Of a stretch of DNA of 13,657 nt, positions 1 through 8,346 are shown in pieces; position 1 is the first letter of the stretch, and each line of letters opens with the position of its first letter. This stretch comes from Actinobacteria bacterium UBA5975. Lineage in GTDB: Bacteria; Actinomycetota; Actinomycetes; Nanopelagicales; Nanopelagicaceae. The notes under the pieces are model-generated. The model saw only the letters and a program-made list of their open reading frames with translations. It searched no databases and had not been told where the DNA came from. The translations under genes and the position numbers were made by a program. The stretch covers positions 1 through 13,657 of the forward strand of contig DJBN01000062.1 in assembly GCA_002430075.1 (NCBI GenBank), written 5' to 3'.

Positions 1-162
1 GTCGTTACCATCTGTTGTGATTGCTGCTTCTGCGCCATCTGTTACTTGCTTGATTAAGCGAGTTGCAGCATTGGGTCCAGCGCCTGAACATCCAGTGAGT
101 GTGAACACAAGAGTTGCAGCTGTAAGAACAATTGAATATTTCTTAATATATGGACGACGCAT
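1..162 (-). CDS. Lipoprotein N-terminus, LpqE-like by position (partial)
   Basis: The reverse strand reads an open frame from ATG at 162 to the window edge, giving 54 codons with no stop. Residues 1–8 are basic (MRRPYIKK), residues 9–23 are hydrophobic, and a lipobox LTGC places the lipidated cysteine at residue 25. This is a signal peptidase II (Sec/LspA) signal, so the mature protein should be anchored to the outer face of the membrane. The first mature residues are small and polar. The gene diverges from carD, as lpqE does in M. tuberculosis, and the short visible part is compatible with that family. The family assignment is inference; the lipoprotein signal is seen directly. A GATAAT hexamer lies 8–13 bases upstream of the ATG and no Shine-Dalgarno is visible, so the mRNA may be leaderless. 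The rest of the protein lies outside the window. Confidence 0.8.
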   Translation of the reverse strand, partial: MRRPYIKKYSIVLTAATLVFTLTGCSGAGPNAATRLIKQVTDGAEAAITTDGND

Positions 163-169
163 GGGCGAA

Positions 170-175
170 ATTATC
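170..175 (-). promoter_or_regulatory. Putative -10 box of the lipoprotein gene
   Basis: GATAAT on the reverse strand lies at -13 to -8 relative to the A of the lipoprotein ATG at 162. It matches the TATAAT consensus at five of six positions. No good -35 box is visible. The position predicts transcription starting at or next to the start codon, giving a leaderless mRNA. Confidence 0.4.
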
Positions 176-248
176 TCATGGTAAAAAAGCGTTATTTGAC
201 GCTGCTTTAGCGTGGTTGAGCGGGGTTTTCTCTTATCGAGATGGCTGG

Positions 249-254
249 TAGAAT
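249..254 (+). promoter_or_regulatory. Putative extended -10 promoter of carD
   Basis: TAGAAT is preceded by TGG, forming an extended -10 (TGn-TAGAAT). No strong -35 is seen 17 bases upstream. The predicted start of transcription near 261 gives a leader of about 18 bases carrying a Shine-Dalgarno GAAGGG (267–272) six bases before the carD ATG. As carD is the first gene of the plus-strand run, this promoter may drive carD and ispDF together. Confidence 0.5.
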
Positions 255-278
255 TGGACCTCTATCGAAGGGCATTAC

Positions 279-761
279 ATGACATGGAAAGTCGGCGAAA
301 CCGTTGTTTACCCCCATCACGGAGCAGCTCTTATCGAGGCTATTGAAACTCGAGTAATTAAGGGCGAAGAGAAGACCTACCTAGTTTTAAAGGTTGCCCA
401 GGGAGACCTCACAGTCCGCGTGCCTGCAGAGAATATAGACCTCGTAGGCGTTCGTGATGTCGTCGATTCAGCTGGCCTGGACCGCGTATTTAGCGTACTT
501 CGTCAGCCATATACCGAAGAGCCAACAAACTGGTCACGTCGCTATAAGGCAAACCTCGAAAAGCTTGCATCCGGAGATGTCATCAAAGTCGCAGAAGTTG
601 TGCGCGACCTCTATCGCCGCGATCTTGACCGTGGCCTTTCAGCCGGTGAAAAGCGCATGCTCGCCAAGGCGAAGCAGATTCTCGTCTCTGAGCTCGCACT
701 TGCCGAGCGCACAGATGAAGAGAAGGCTGCAACTCTCCTTGACGAGGTTCTCGCTTCGTAA
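279..761 (+). CDS. carD: CarD, RNA polymerase-binding transcription regulator
   Basis: CarD is an essential actinobacterial global regulator. It binds the RNA polymerase beta subunit and the upstream edge of the transcription bubble and stabilises open complexes, notably at rRNA promoters. The 160-aa product is close to the 162 aa of M. tuberculosis CarD and shares long stretches with it, for example [25 protein letters not shown] and [14 protein letters not shown]. Residues 1–55 form the Tudor-like RNAP-interaction domain; R25 and R47, known beta-subunit contacts, are present. Residues 60–160 form the helical DNA-binding domain, with the minor-groove wedge W85 present. The start is supported by GAAGGG six bases upstream. 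The gene lies 20 bp before ispDF and is divergent from a lipoprotein gene, the same order as lpqE–carD–ispD in mycobacteria. Identification is very secure. Confidence 0.97.
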   Translation: MTWKVGETVVYPHHGAALIEAIETRVIKGEEKTYLVLKVAQGDLTVRVPAENIDLVGVRDVVDSAGLDRVFSVLRQPYTEEPTNWSRRYKANLEKLASGDVIKVAEVVRDLYRRDLDRGLSAGEKRMLAKAKQILVSELALAERTDEEKAATLLDEVLAS

Positions 762-781
762 ATTAGCTACACCCCTTACCT

Positions 782-1897
782 ATGATCGCCGCAATTATCG
801 CAGCTGGTGGCAGCGGCGAACGTTTCGGTGCGCCAATTCCAAAAGCTCTTGTCCACCTGGGTGATCGCACACTTTTAGAGCATGCACTCTCGGCGCTCTC
901 AGCCGTCGTCGATGAAATTGTTGTCACTGCCCCTGCAGGATTTGAAGAGCAGATTCGCGCAATGGTCGGTGAGGAGATCACAGTTGTCACAGGTGGCGCA
1001 ACTCGTTCTGGCTCTGTGCGCGCAGGGCTTGCGGTTATAAAGGGCGCCGAATTTGTTCTTGTTCATGATGCAGCTCGTGCGCTAGCAAGTCGTGAGTTAG
1101 CTGCGCGCGTTGTGGCAAGCCTTAAATCTGGTGACGTTGCTGTTGTTCCAGCACTCCCCGTTATCGATACTTTACAAAGCGTGGGCGCAGATGGATATGT
1201 TGTGACAGCAGTTGATCGCAGCTCCCTGCGCCGGATTCAAACACCACAAGGTTTTACATTTTCGGTGCTCAATGAAATTCATCAAGGTGCGCACGATGCA
1301 ACAGATGATTCAACGCTAGCGCTCAACGCGGGCTATAAGGTGCGCGTTATTGCAGGTGAAGAACGAGCTTTAAAAATTACAACGCAATCTGATCTTGCGA
1401 CTGCGCTCTCATTTATCAATACCGGTGGCGCCTTTAGTACCGGTGTGGGCATTGATGCACATGCCTTTGGCGAAGGCAGAGAACTTTGGTTGGCAGGACT
1501 TCACTGGCCAGATGAAGTTGGGGTTGAAGGCCACTCTGATGGCGATGTTGCATCTCATGCAATCTGTGATGCGCTCTTTGCAGCAACGGGACTTGGTGAT
1601 TTAGGCAGCAACTTCGGTATATCGCGCCCTGAATATGCAGGCGTCTCTGGTCTCACGTTATTGAAAGAGACCTATCTCTTGATTACGAGCGCTGGATATT
1701 CAATTTCTCATGTCTCTGTACAGATTATCGGCAATCGCCCACGTATCGGATCTCGTCGCGCCGAGGCGATTGCAACTCTTTCGCAGGCCCTCGGTGGGGC
1801 AGAGGTCGCAATCCTTGCGACAACCACCGATGGCATGGGTTTAACAGGTGAAGGCAAGGGCATTGCAGCGATTGCATCAGCCCTCGTTACTAAGTAA
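782..1897 (+). CDS. ispDF: Bifunctional IspD/IspF enzyme of the MEP pathway
   Basis: A single 371-aa frame carries two consecutive MEP-pathway enzymes. Residues 1–214 are IspD (2-C-methyl-D-erythritol 4-phosphate cytidylyltransferase), with the nucleotide-binding [15 protein letters not shown] (R14, K21), VHDAAR (D96), the TPQGF segment and K198. Residues 217–371 are IspF (2-C-methyl-D-erythritol 2,4-cyclodiphosphate synthase), with GVGIDAHAF (zinc ligands D225 and H227), [11 protein letters not shown] (H259), GLGDLG (D273), IGNRPRIG and [15 protein letters not shown]. The two steps are not adjacent in the pathway: IspE acts between them. Fused IspDF proteins are known in alpha- and epsilonproteobacteria and some others, whereas mycobacteria keep ispD and ispF as separate neighbours. 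The linker is only a few residues (near NTGGAFS). No Shine-Dalgarno precedes the ATG; translation may be coupled to carD, whose stop is 20 bp upstream. Confidence 0.96.
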   Translation: MIAAIIAAGGSGERFGAPIPKALVHLGDRTLLEHALSALSAVVDEIVVTAPAGFEEQIRAMVGEEITVVTGGATRSGSVRAGLAVIKGAEFVLVHDAARALASRELAARVVASLKSGDVAVVPALPVIDTLQSVGADGYVVTAVDRSSLRRIQTPQGFTFSVLNEIHQGAHDATDDSTLALNAGYKVRVIAGEERALKITTQSDLATALSFINTGGAFSTGVGIDAHAFGEGRELWLAGLHWPDEVGVEGHSDGDVASHAICDALFAATGLGDLGSNFGISRPEYAGVSGLTLLKETYLLITSAGYSISHVSVQIIGNRPRIGSRRAEAIATLSQALGGAEVAILATTTDGMGLTGEGKGIAAIASALVTK

Positions 1898-1911
1898 TCG
1901 ATACTTAAAGA

Positions 1912-1917
1912 TAGAAT
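1912..1917 (+). promoter_or_regulatory. Putative leaderless promoter (-10) of cysS
   Basis: TAGAAT lies exactly at -12 to -7 relative to the A of the cysS ATG at 1924. No Shine-Dalgarno is visible in the 26-base gap after ispDF. This geometry predicts that transcription starts at the start codon, which would give cysS its own leaderless transcript inside the carD–rlmB gene run. No convincing -35 was found. Confidence 0.5.
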
Positions 1918-1923
1918 TAGATA

Positions 1924-3336
1924 ATGAGTTCGCTATCGCTATATGACACGCTAACGCGAACCACCGCTGCCTTCGTTTCAATTAAAGAGGGTGAAGTCGG
2001 AATCTACTTGTGCGGGGCAACTGTTCAGGCACCTCCTCATATCGGCCATGTGCGATCTGGCGTTAACTTCGACATCTTGCGTCGGTGGCTGTCGCACTCT
2101 GGTTATAACGTCACATTTATTCGTAACGTGACCGATATTGATGACAAGATTTTGCATAAGGCTGTTCACGAAGAACTTCCGTGGTGGGCAGTTGCGATGA
2201 AATATGAACGGGAATTTTCTGAAGCCTACGCGGCCCTTAATGTCCTGGCGCCAACGTATGAACCACGTGCCACAGGGCACATCACTCAGATGATTGGTTT
2301 AATGCAGATATTGATCGAAAAGGGCGCCGCCTATGCACCAGGTAATGGCGATGTCTATCTTGAGGTGCGAAAACTCTCTTCCTATTTAACTCTGTCGCGA
2401 CAGAAGCTCGATGATCTACAACCAGCAGCTGATGCTGAAGCTACTAGTTCAGAAAAGAAAGATCCTCGCGACTTTGCCTTGTGGAAGGCTGCAAAGCCCG
2501 GAGATCCCTCATGGCCAACTCCGTGGGGACCAGGCCGACCTGGTTGGCACCTTGAATGTTCTGCGATGGCACACCAATATCTAGGTGAGACCTTTGATAT
2601 TCACGGTGGCGGACTTGATTTAATCTTTCCTCATCACGAGAACGAGATTGCTCAATCTGAAGCTGCAGGTTATGGCTTTGCTCAGCGTTGGATGCATAAC
2701 GCGTGGGTGACAACATCTGGTGAAAAGATGTCTAAATCGCTGGGCAATTCACTGCAGGTGCACGAGCTCTTAAAGAGCGTGCGCGGCATTGAACTGCGAT
2801 GGTATTTAGGCTCTGCTCATTACCGTTCGATGCTCGAATTTTCCCATGAAGCGCTCGCAGAATCAGCAACTGCCTTTAAACGCATTGAAGGATTTCTCAA
2901 CCGCTCTGTTGAAATTCTCTCTGTTGTGCCAACGCCAGTAATAAATGAGGCATTCACAGATGCAATGAATGATGATTTAGCTGTTCCAACGGCGCTTGCA
3001 TCAATCTCTGAAAGCCTTAAAGTTGGAAATAATGCGATTACAGCTGGCGATAAGGCTGTGATTGCGCAGGCTGCCAATGAAATTCGCGGGGCGCTATCGA
3101 TTCTAGGCTGCGACCCCTTTGATCCAGCTTATGCAACAAGTGGCAATAGCGATGAATTGGTTGCCGCCCTTGATGGCGTAATAGCCTTAGCTCTCGAGCA
3201 GCGCACAGCAGCTCGCGAACGTAGAGATTTTGCCGCCTCTGATTCAATCCGCGATGGGTTGGCATCTCTTGGAATTATTATTGAAGATACTGCACAAGGA
3301 CCACGGTGGTCGATTACTGGAAATGGAAGTAGATAA
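1924..3336 (+). CDS. cysS: Cysteinyl-tRNA synthetase (class I)
   Basis: This cytoplasmic enzyme activates cysteine with ATP and charges tRNA-Cys. The 470-aa length is normal for the family. The class I signatures are PHIGH (residues 38–42) and KMSKS (268–272). The cysteine-selective zinc site is intact: C30, C212 (in GWHLECS), H237 and E241 (in FPHHENEIAQSE). The C-terminal half carries the helical anticodon-binding region, ending in a RERRDFAASDSIRDGL-type segment typical of CysRS. It is not the MshC paralogue of mycothiol synthesis: length, context and the two-base gap to rlmB match the cysS–rlmB pair of other actinobacteria. A -10-like TAGAAT seven bases before ATG suggests a leaderless transcript. 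Confidence 0.97.
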   Translation: MSSLSLYDTLTRTTAAFVSIKEGEVGIYLCGATVQAPPHIGHVRSGVNFDILRRWLSHSGYNVTFIRNVTDIDDKILHKAVHEELPWWAVAMKYEREFSEAYAALNVLAPTYEPRATGHITQMIGLMQILIEKGAAYAPGNGDVYLEVRKLSSYLTLSRQKLDDLQPAADAEATSSEKKDPRDFALWKAAKPGDPSWPTPWGPGRPGWHLECSAMAHQYLGETFDIHGGGLDLIFPHHENEIAQSEAAGYGFAQRWMHNAWVTTSGEKMSKSLGNSLQVHELLKSVRGIELRWYLGSAHYRSMLEFSHEALAESATAFKRIEGFLNRSVEILSVVPTPVINEAFTDAMNDDLAVPTALASISESLKVGNNAITAGDKAVIAQAANEIRGALSILGCDPFDPAYATSGNSDELVAALDGVIALALEQRTAARERRDFAASDSIRDGLASLGIIIEDTAQGPRWSITGNGSR

Positions 3337-3338
3337 CG

Positions 3339-4310
3339 ATGGCCGGTAATGCGAAACCACGTGGAGCAGTTCGTAAATCTAAAAAAGGCCCAACTACAGG
3401 TTCTGGTGGGAATAATAAGCGCCGCTTAGAAGGCAAAGGTCCAACACCAAAGGCTGAAGACCGCCCCTATCACGCAGCTGCAAAACGCAAAAAAGTTGCT
3501 GAACGAACTTCTGCGAAGAGCCCAGCTGCGGCAAAGAAGACAGGGGCAGCCCCTCGTAAATATGCAAAGGCCGATGGCTTGCGCGGTGAAATCGTTGCAG
3601 GTCGTAACGCGGTATTAGAGGCGTTGCGCGAATCAGTTCCGGCAACTGAGTTACTTGTTGCTCGCAGCATCGATGTCGATGATCGCGTTGCAGAATCTCT
3701 GCAGCTTGCACTCAATCATGGACTTCAGATTCGCGAAGCACACCGCGCCGAAGTTGAAGGAATCTCACCTAATAGCCAGGGAATTATTCTTTCAATTAAG
3801 CCATATCAATATTCATCTTTTGAAGAAATTACGCAGCGCGCAAAGAACCCAATGCTGATCGTGGCACTCGATGGAGTTACAGATCCACGTAACCTTGGAG
3901 CAATTGTGCGAAGTGCCGCAGCCTTTGGAGCTTCCGGAGTTCTTATGACTGAACGTCGCGCCGCCGGAATGACAGCATCTGCGTGGAAATCATCGGCAGG
4001 AGCTGCAGCACGCCTGCCTATCGCGCAGGTAACAAACCTTGCTCGCACCATCGATGAAGCTAAGAAACTCGGCTGCTTTGTTGTGGGCCTTGATGGAGAA
4101 TCTGAAACATCTATCGGGGAAATGAAATTTGCAACGGAAAACCTGATGGTTATCGTGGGTTCTGAAGGTAAGGGACTTGCCCGCCTTACTCGCGAAAAGT
4201 GCGATCTTGTCGTATCAATTCCCATCAACGCATCAACTGAGTCACTGAATGCATCCGTTGCAACATCGATTGCGCTCTATGCGGTGGATGAGGCTCGAAG
4301 GAAAGGTTAA
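3339..4310 (+). CDS. rlmB: 23S rRNA 2'-O-methyltransferase of the TrmH/RlmB family
   Basis: This is a SPOUT-fold, SAM-dependent ribose methyltransferase, probably acting on 23S rRNA (the E. coli RlmB target is Gm2251). Residues 1–78 are a lysine/alanine-rich, low-complexity basic tail, probably disordered and RNA-binding; such extensions are common in actinobacterial members, which are about 320 aa against about 245 in E. coli. Residues 82–155 are the substrate-binding domain (EIVAGRNAVLEALR). The catalytic SPOUT domain follows, with motif 1 DPRNLGAIVRS (182–192), motif 2 VGSEGKGL (273–280) and motif 3 IPINASTESLNASVA (294–308). The start is supported by GGAAG at 3325–3329, inside the end of cysS, and the gap to the cysS stop is two bases, so translational coupling is likely. 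The exact nucleotide methylated is inferred from the family. Confidence 0.93.
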   Translation: MAGNAKPRGAVRKSKKGPTTGSGGNNKRRLEGKGPTPKAEDRPYHAAAKRKKVAERTSAKSPAAAKKTGAAPRKYAKADGLRGEIVAGRNAVLEALRESVPATELLVARSIDVDDRVAESLQLALNHGLQIREAHRAEVEGISPNSQGIILSIKPYQYSSFEEITQRAKNPMLIVALDGVTDPRNLGAIVRSAAAFGASGVLMTERRAAGMTASAWKSSAGAAARLPIAQVTNLARTIDEAKKLGCFVVGLDGESETSIGEMKFATENLMVIVGSEGKGLARLTREKCDLVVSIPINASTESLNASVATSIALYAVDEARRKG

Positions 4311-4326
4311 GTAAGGTTTAAGAACG

Positions 4327-5106
4327 ATGAAATATCAACGTTTTATAGTTTGTGGTGATTCTTACTCAGAAGGCATGAGCGATGAAGTCATTGATGGCAA
4401 CTATCGCGGCTGGGCTGATCGCGTAGCTGATGTCATGGCGCAAGCGAATCCAGATTTTACCTATGCCAACCTTGCAATCCGGGGAAAATTAATTGGACAG
4501 GTGGCTCAAGATCAAGTGCCGATAGCTCTTACCTTTGTAACGGGTGCGGATACTGTGGTTTCATTTCATGCTGGTGCAAATGATGCGCTGCGACCTGGAT
4601 ACCGTGCAGATGTTGCGATTGCGCTCTATCAGAACGCTGTGCGCACGATTGCACAATCGGGGGCTACGGTGGCGCTCTTTACAGTTCTCGAAAGAACTGG
4701 CAATAAGGGGCGGGGTGCCGAGCTGTGGGAGAAGCGCTTCTCAGAATTTAATCAGGCAGTGCGAGCCGTGGGCGCTGAAGTCGGAGCAATTGTCGTGGAT
4801 GCGAATGAGGAAGCTTTCTTTAGTGATCGCAGATTCCTAGCCTTTGATCGCCTTCATTTAAATGCCGATGGACATAATCGATGTGCGCAGGCAGTTCTTG
4901 AAAAACTTGGACTTCCATCAGATCCAGCATGGCGCACACCACTTCCACCAGCAAAGAAAACTCCAGCAGTAATCGAAAAGTTAATTACCGTTGCCTGGTT
5001 TATTACCTTCGGACTTCCATGGATCTTTCGCCGCTTACGTGGAAAGTCTTCAGGAGATGGCCGCGTTGCCAAATATCCAACCCCAATAAAATGGCCGGTT
5101 AAATAA
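4327..5106 (+). CDS. SGNH/GDSL-family hydrolase with C-terminal hydrophobic segment
   Basis: The 259-aa protein is a GDSL-type esterase/lipase or acyl/deacylase-like hydrolase. Block I is GDSYSEG (10–16) with nucleophile S12; block II has the oxyanion glycine in the RGKLIG region (G53); block III is GAND (83–86, N85); block V is DRLH (174–177), with catalytic D174 and H177. There is no signal peptide. Residues 219–235 are hydrophobic and are followed by a basic RRLRGK stretch, which suggests attachment to the inner membrane face or a single helix. The substrate cannot be deduced. The gene follows rlmB by 16 bp and is probably cotranscribed. AAGG at 4313–4316 is a weak ribosome-binding site, and a TAAGGT hexamer near 4312 could also serve as a promoter. 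Its last eight bases overlap the end of the convergent lacZ gene. Confidence 0.88.
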   Translation: MKYQRFIVCGDSYSEGMSDEVIDGNYRGWADRVADVMAQANPDFTYANLAIRGKLIGQVAQDQVPIALTFVTGADTVVSFHAGANDALRPGYRADVAIALYQNAVRTIAQSGATVALFTVLERTGNKGRGAELWEKRFSEFNQAVRAVGAEVGAIVVDANEEAFFSDRRFLAFDRLHLNADGHNRCAQAVLEKLGLPSDPAWRTPLPPAKKTPAVIEKLITVAWFITFGLPWIFRRLRGKSSGDGRVAKYPTPIKWPVK

Positions 5107-8100
5107 CCCTTAAGGTCCAAGTGAAGCTATAAGTGCCGCCTGATACTAGGTATGCAGGCAGAGTATCTGGGCCACAGGATGCAGTGCCAAGACCACGGTG
5201 TGCGGCATCGATATGAACAATGGTGTTTCCACTGGCAGCCAGTTCTACATCATGTGTTGCATCTGCAAGTTCGCTGGCTCTAAATGGAGTTGCCGATACC
5301 TGCATTGGCTTATCTAAATCGATACGGATGCCATGTCCATCGGAACCTGTCAAGGTAAACGAACGAACTCCGGCATGGCCGCTATTTTCTTGTGGGCGAA
5401 CATAAGGAGTGTATTGATCTGAAACAGTTGATTGCCACGTACCGACACGACCAATCTTGCGATCTGGATAGGTTTCGTGTGGTCCGATACCGAAGTAGGT
5501 GTAGTGCGAAAGCGCGCCATCGATTTCAAAAGAGATACCAATACGAGGTAGATCATCGAGCTTCTTCGGAAGAACGATCGTCTCTTTGACCGAATAGCCA
5601 TCGTCTACTGGTGTTACTACCTGCAATTGGCGAACTTTGATTCCAGCTGATGTTTGCCAATCGCTGACAACTTTGAAGGATTGAGCAGATTCAGTAATAG
5701 TGCAATCAGTGCGATTCAAATCGCGAAGGCCAAGCTGCTCCCACTTATCAGCAAATCGTCCGATTCGGTCATTATCAGTTGGCGCACGCCAGAGTGATAA
5801 CTCTGGTGCGATCTGAGCAAATGGAATCTGAATTTCACCGGACTCATCGACTGTCATAGTAAAGAAGCTCTCCGGCTTACTCTTCGCAATTACTTGCTTA
5901 CGAGAAGGAAGAACAAATTGGTTCCAAGCAACTTCATGATTGGCAGGTGCCCAATCGGTGCGGTTCTTTTGAACTACAGTAAAGGTGATGAAGCGTTCAC
6001 CGGTTCCATCTGCCTTTAGAAGCGCAGGTGACTTAATTGAAATCTTTGCACTCTTCTGAGGTGCGATAGTTGGTAGCAGAACCTTGCCGCTATCGACTAT
6101 TTCACCCGAGCGATTGATGCTCCAGTAGCAGTCAAAATCAGATAGATTCTTGAAGAATTGGCGGTTGGTAAGGGTAAAGGAACCAGAGGATGCCCTGGTT
6201 GTTGAAATTACGACAGGGGCAGCGATTGCCTTAAATTCATGCATGGCAGGCTTTGGAGTTCTATCTGGAAAGACCATTCCATCACAGACAAAGTTTCCAT
6301 CATGGCGAACTTCACCGAAATCTCCCCCATATGCAGAACGCTTTGTTCCATCAGGCATCGTCTGTTCAATTCCGTGATCCCAGAATTCCCAAATAAATCC
6401 GCCCTGAAGACCTGGCGTTGAATGGATTGCCTGCCAATATTCTGCAAGAGTTCCATTTGAATTACCCATTGCATGCGAGTATTCGCACATAATCAAGGGG
6501 CGATCTTGCTTACCAGATTTTGCATAGGAAAGAATTGCTTTAATGGATGGATACATAGGGCTGACGACATCGGTTAGCGAATGCCCTCCACGCCAATCGC
6601 CATTGATACCGCCTTCGTAATGAAGCGGACGAGAAGGATCTGTAGCGCGAGCAAAGGCAGCAGCAGCTTCATGATTTTTTCCGCGCCCTGATTCATTGCC
6701 GAGTGACCAGAAGATGACAGATGGATGATGCATATCGCGCTGCACCATGCGACCTACGCGCTCAACGAAAGCCGATGCATAACGAGGATCATTTGAGATT
6801 GAATCGTAGAAAGCATGGGATTCGATATTTGCTTCATCGATGACATAAAAACCTAGCTCGTCACAGAGATCAAGAAATGCTGGATCATTGGGATAGTGCG
6901 ATGTGCGAACTGCATTAAAGTTCCAACGCTTCATCTCGAGCAAGTCTTGACGCATATCTTCCCGAGTTAGGACGCGCCCTGTATGACGGTTAAAGTCATG
7001 GCGGTTAACTCCGTAGATGTAGACCGCTTTTCCATTGACCAATAATTCGCGCCCCTTAACAACAACGCTTCTAAAACCAATATTCTGCTGAGAAATCTCA
7101 ACCACGACACCTGTTGGATCAACGAGCTCTATGCGAAGTGTGTACAGGGCAGGGGTTTCAGCAGACCATGCTGAAACCTTTGGAATCTCGGTCTCTAAAA
7201 GGACACGACCTGGCCATGGCTGTTTAATCGCCTCAAGGGTTAACCTCTCAGATTCGGGCATTGAACCATCCCAATACTCACCGGCGAAATGCTTTCGATT
7301 GGCTCGGATTAGCTCCTCCGGCATCTCAGTCCAAATTGGCGCAACGTGAGATTTTAAAGTCTTCTCTATAGCTGCAGATTTCACCTTAGGAAGCTCATGG
7401 ATAAAGGTGCGCAGCGTGTAGCCATCTGTGTTCTCGCCGTTGATTGAAGCGATACTGGCGTCGATTTTTAGGGTTCCAGTTGTGCCATCAGCCTTTAAAC
7501 CTGCAGTGGTTGCAAATCTTTCGATGAAAACTTCTTCTGTGGCATATAACTTTACAGAGCGCGTGATTCCGCCATGCCACCACTGATCTTGATCTTCGAT
7601 ATACGTGGCATCTGACCATTTTATTACCGTGATACGCATTGTATTCTTGCCACGCTTGATGGCACCCGTAATATCAAATTCTGCAGCCAATCGTGAATCT
7701 TTTGTTAAGCCAACTTCAATTCCATTGACCGTAATCAGTGCCACTGATTCGTATCCACCTAAATGCAGAACAATTCTCTTAGCATCCCACGACTTCGGGA
7801 TTTGAAAGTCGCGTTCAAAGATTCCTGTTGGATTCTCTTCTGGAACTTCTGGAGCAATGTGATCCCACGGCATCTGCACATTGGTATAGATCGGTTTATC
7901 AAAGAAGAGATCACTTGTTGGTTGCATTGTCCAAAGCCCTGGAACTGGCATCTTGCCCCAACGCTTATCAGACTTATCTAGCGGAGAACGAAGAAGTTGA
8001 AAGCGCCATGTTCCATCGAGTGAGAGAGTTTCAAAATGCTCAATATCAAGCATCGCCAAACGATTGATTGAATTTGTCTCTGGGCTTATCCAATAGTTTG

Positions 8101-8107
8101 GCATCAT
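5099..8107 (-). CDS. lacZ: Beta-galactosidase, GH2 family, LacZ type
   Basis: The 1002-aa protein hydrolyses terminal beta-D-galactosides such as lactose, with retention of configuration. It has no signal peptide and should be cytoplasmic. Order: GH2 sugar-binding jelly roll (about 30–190, with EDQDQWW and D174 equivalent to E. coli D201), immunoglobulin-like domain (about 195–345), TIM barrel (about 350–630), then C-terminal linker and beta-sandwich domains including the LacZ domain 5 (about 740–1002). Acid/base E472 lies in SLGNESG, nucleophile E542 in MCEYSHAMGNSNG, and magnesium ligands E429 and H431 in DEANIESHA. DGMVFPDRTPKP is also typical. The stretch from D174 to GFR (344) is about 40 residues longer than in E. 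coli, giving an enlarged second domain. The start at 8107 is supported by GAGAGGA at 8116–8122, eight bases upstream. No transporter or LacI-type regulator is adjacent. The 3' end overlaps the SGNH gene by 8 bp. Confidence 0.96.
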   Translation of the reverse strand: MMPNYWISPETNSINRLAMLDIEHFETLSLDGTWRFQLLRSPLDKSDKRWGKMPVPGLWTMQPTSDLFFDKPIYTNVQMPWDHIAPEVPEENPTGIFERDFQIPKSWDAKRIVLHLGGYESVALITVNGIEVGLTKDSRLAAEFDITGAIKRGKNTMRITVIKWSDATYIEDQDQWWHGGITRSVKLYATEEVFIERFATTAGLKADGTTGTLKIDASIASINGENTDGYTLRTFIHELPKVKSAAIEKTLKSHVAPIWTEMPEELIRANRKHFAGEYWDGSMPESERLTLEAIKQPWPGRVLLETEIPKVSAWSAETPALYTLRIELVDPTGVVVEISQQNIGFRSVVVKGRELLVNGKAVYIYGVNRHDFNRHTGRVLTREDMRQDLLEMKRWNFNAVRTSHYPNDPAFLDLCDELGFYVIDEANIESHAFYDSISNDPRYASAFVERVGRMVQRDMHHPSVIFWSLGNESGRGKNHEAAAAFARATDPSRPLHYEGGINGDWRGGHSLTDVVSPMYPSIKAILSYAKSGKQDRPLIMCEYSHAMGNSNGTLAEYWQAIHSTPGLQGGFIWEFWDHGIEQTMPDGTKRSAYGGDFGEVRHDGNFVCDGMVFPDRTPKPAMHEFKAIAAPVVISTTRASSGSFTLTNRQFFKNLSDFDCYWSINRSGEIVDSGKVLLPTIAPQKSAKISIKSPALLKADGTGERFITFTVVQKNRTDWAPANHEVAWNQFVLPSRKQVIAKSKPESFFTMTVDESGEIQIPFAQIAPELSLWRAPTDNDRIGRFADKWEQLGLRDLNRTDCTITESAQSFKVVSDWQTSAGIKVRQLQVVTPVDDGYSVKETIVLPKKLDDLPRIGISFEIDGALSHYTYFGIGPHETYPDRKIGRVGTWQSTVSDQYTPYVRPQENSGHAGVRSFTLTGSDGHGIRIDLDKPMQVSATPFRASELADATHDVELAASGNTIVHIDAAHRGLGTASCGPDTLPAYLVSGGTYSFTWTLRVI

Positions 8108-8193
8108 GTTGCCAATCCTCTCACTACGCGCAATGAATAACCATGAGGGATATGCCTTGAAAGTATTGCTTTATAGGGTGAATTTGTGCGATT

Positions 8194-8221
8194 TTTACTA
8201 TCTGCCAATAACTGCCATAAT
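8194..8221 (+). promoter_or_regulatory. Putative promoter of tRNA-Thr and carbonic anhydrase
   Basis: TTTACT (8194–8199, four of six against TTGACA) is separated by 16 bases from CATAAT (8216–8221, five of six). TG at 8213–8214 makes an extended -10. Transcription should begin near 8228, a few bases before the mature tRNA. It is the best sigma-70/SigA-type promoter in the window and lies in the 128 bp gap divergent from lacZ. The promoter of lacZ must lie in the same gap but no confident box was found for it. Confidence 0.55.
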
Positions 8222-8235
8222 TACGCCCGCAATAG

Positions 8236-8310
8236 GCCTCCCTAGCTCAGTGGTAGAGCAGCTCACTTGTAATGAGCAGGTCATCCGTTCAATCCGGATG
8301 GGGGGCTCCA
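8236..8310 (+). tRNA. tRNA-Thr, anticodon TGT
   Basis: The 75-base gene folds as a complete cloverleaf. The acceptor stem is GCCTCCC with GGGGGGC (one T·G wobble), the D arm GCTC/GAGC around AGTGGTA, the anticodon arm GCTCA/TGAGC around CTTGTAA (anticodon TGT at positions 34–36), a five-base variable loop AGGTC, and the T arm ATCCG/CGGAT around TTCAATC. The discriminator is T and the CCA end is encoded. It reads threonine ACA codons, and other ACN codons if the wobble U is modified. The carbonic anhydrase gene begins 36 bases downstream with no terminator between, so the two may share a primary transcript. Confidence 0.96.
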
Positions 8311-8334
8311 GATTTACTCCATCGCTTCGCTACG

Positions 8335-8341
8335 AAAGGAG
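8335..8341 (+). promoter_or_regulatory. Shine-Dalgarno deciding the carbonic anhydrase start
   Basis: AAAGGAG, a strong match to the anti-Shine-Dalgarno, lies five bases before GTG at 8347. It selects that GTG over an in-frame upstream ATG at 8272 that falls inside the tRNA-Thr gene. Confidence 0.85.
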
Positions 8342-8346
8342 TCTAC

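Noticed and set aside
3339..3580. Separate small basic protein at the start of rlmB
   Set aside because: The lysine-rich stretch is continuous with the methyltransferase domain and matches the basic tails common in actinobacterial RlmB-family proteins.
5220..8067. Several open frames of 60–100 codons on the plus strand inside lacZ and on opposite strands of other genes
   Set aside because: They are antisense or out-of-frame shadows of strongly conserved genes, with no family motif or convincing start signals.
8236..8310. tRNA-Thr as an integration (att) site with lacZ as cargo
   Set aside because: No repeated tRNA 3' end, integrase or recombinase is seen in the window, and lacZ codon use resembles its neighbours.
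8272..8346. Upstream ATG extension of the carbonic anhydrase by 25 codons
   Set aside because: It would start inside the tRNA-Thr gene and translate the tRNA 3' half. The GTG at 8347 has AAAGGAG five bases upstream and gives a normal family N-terminus.
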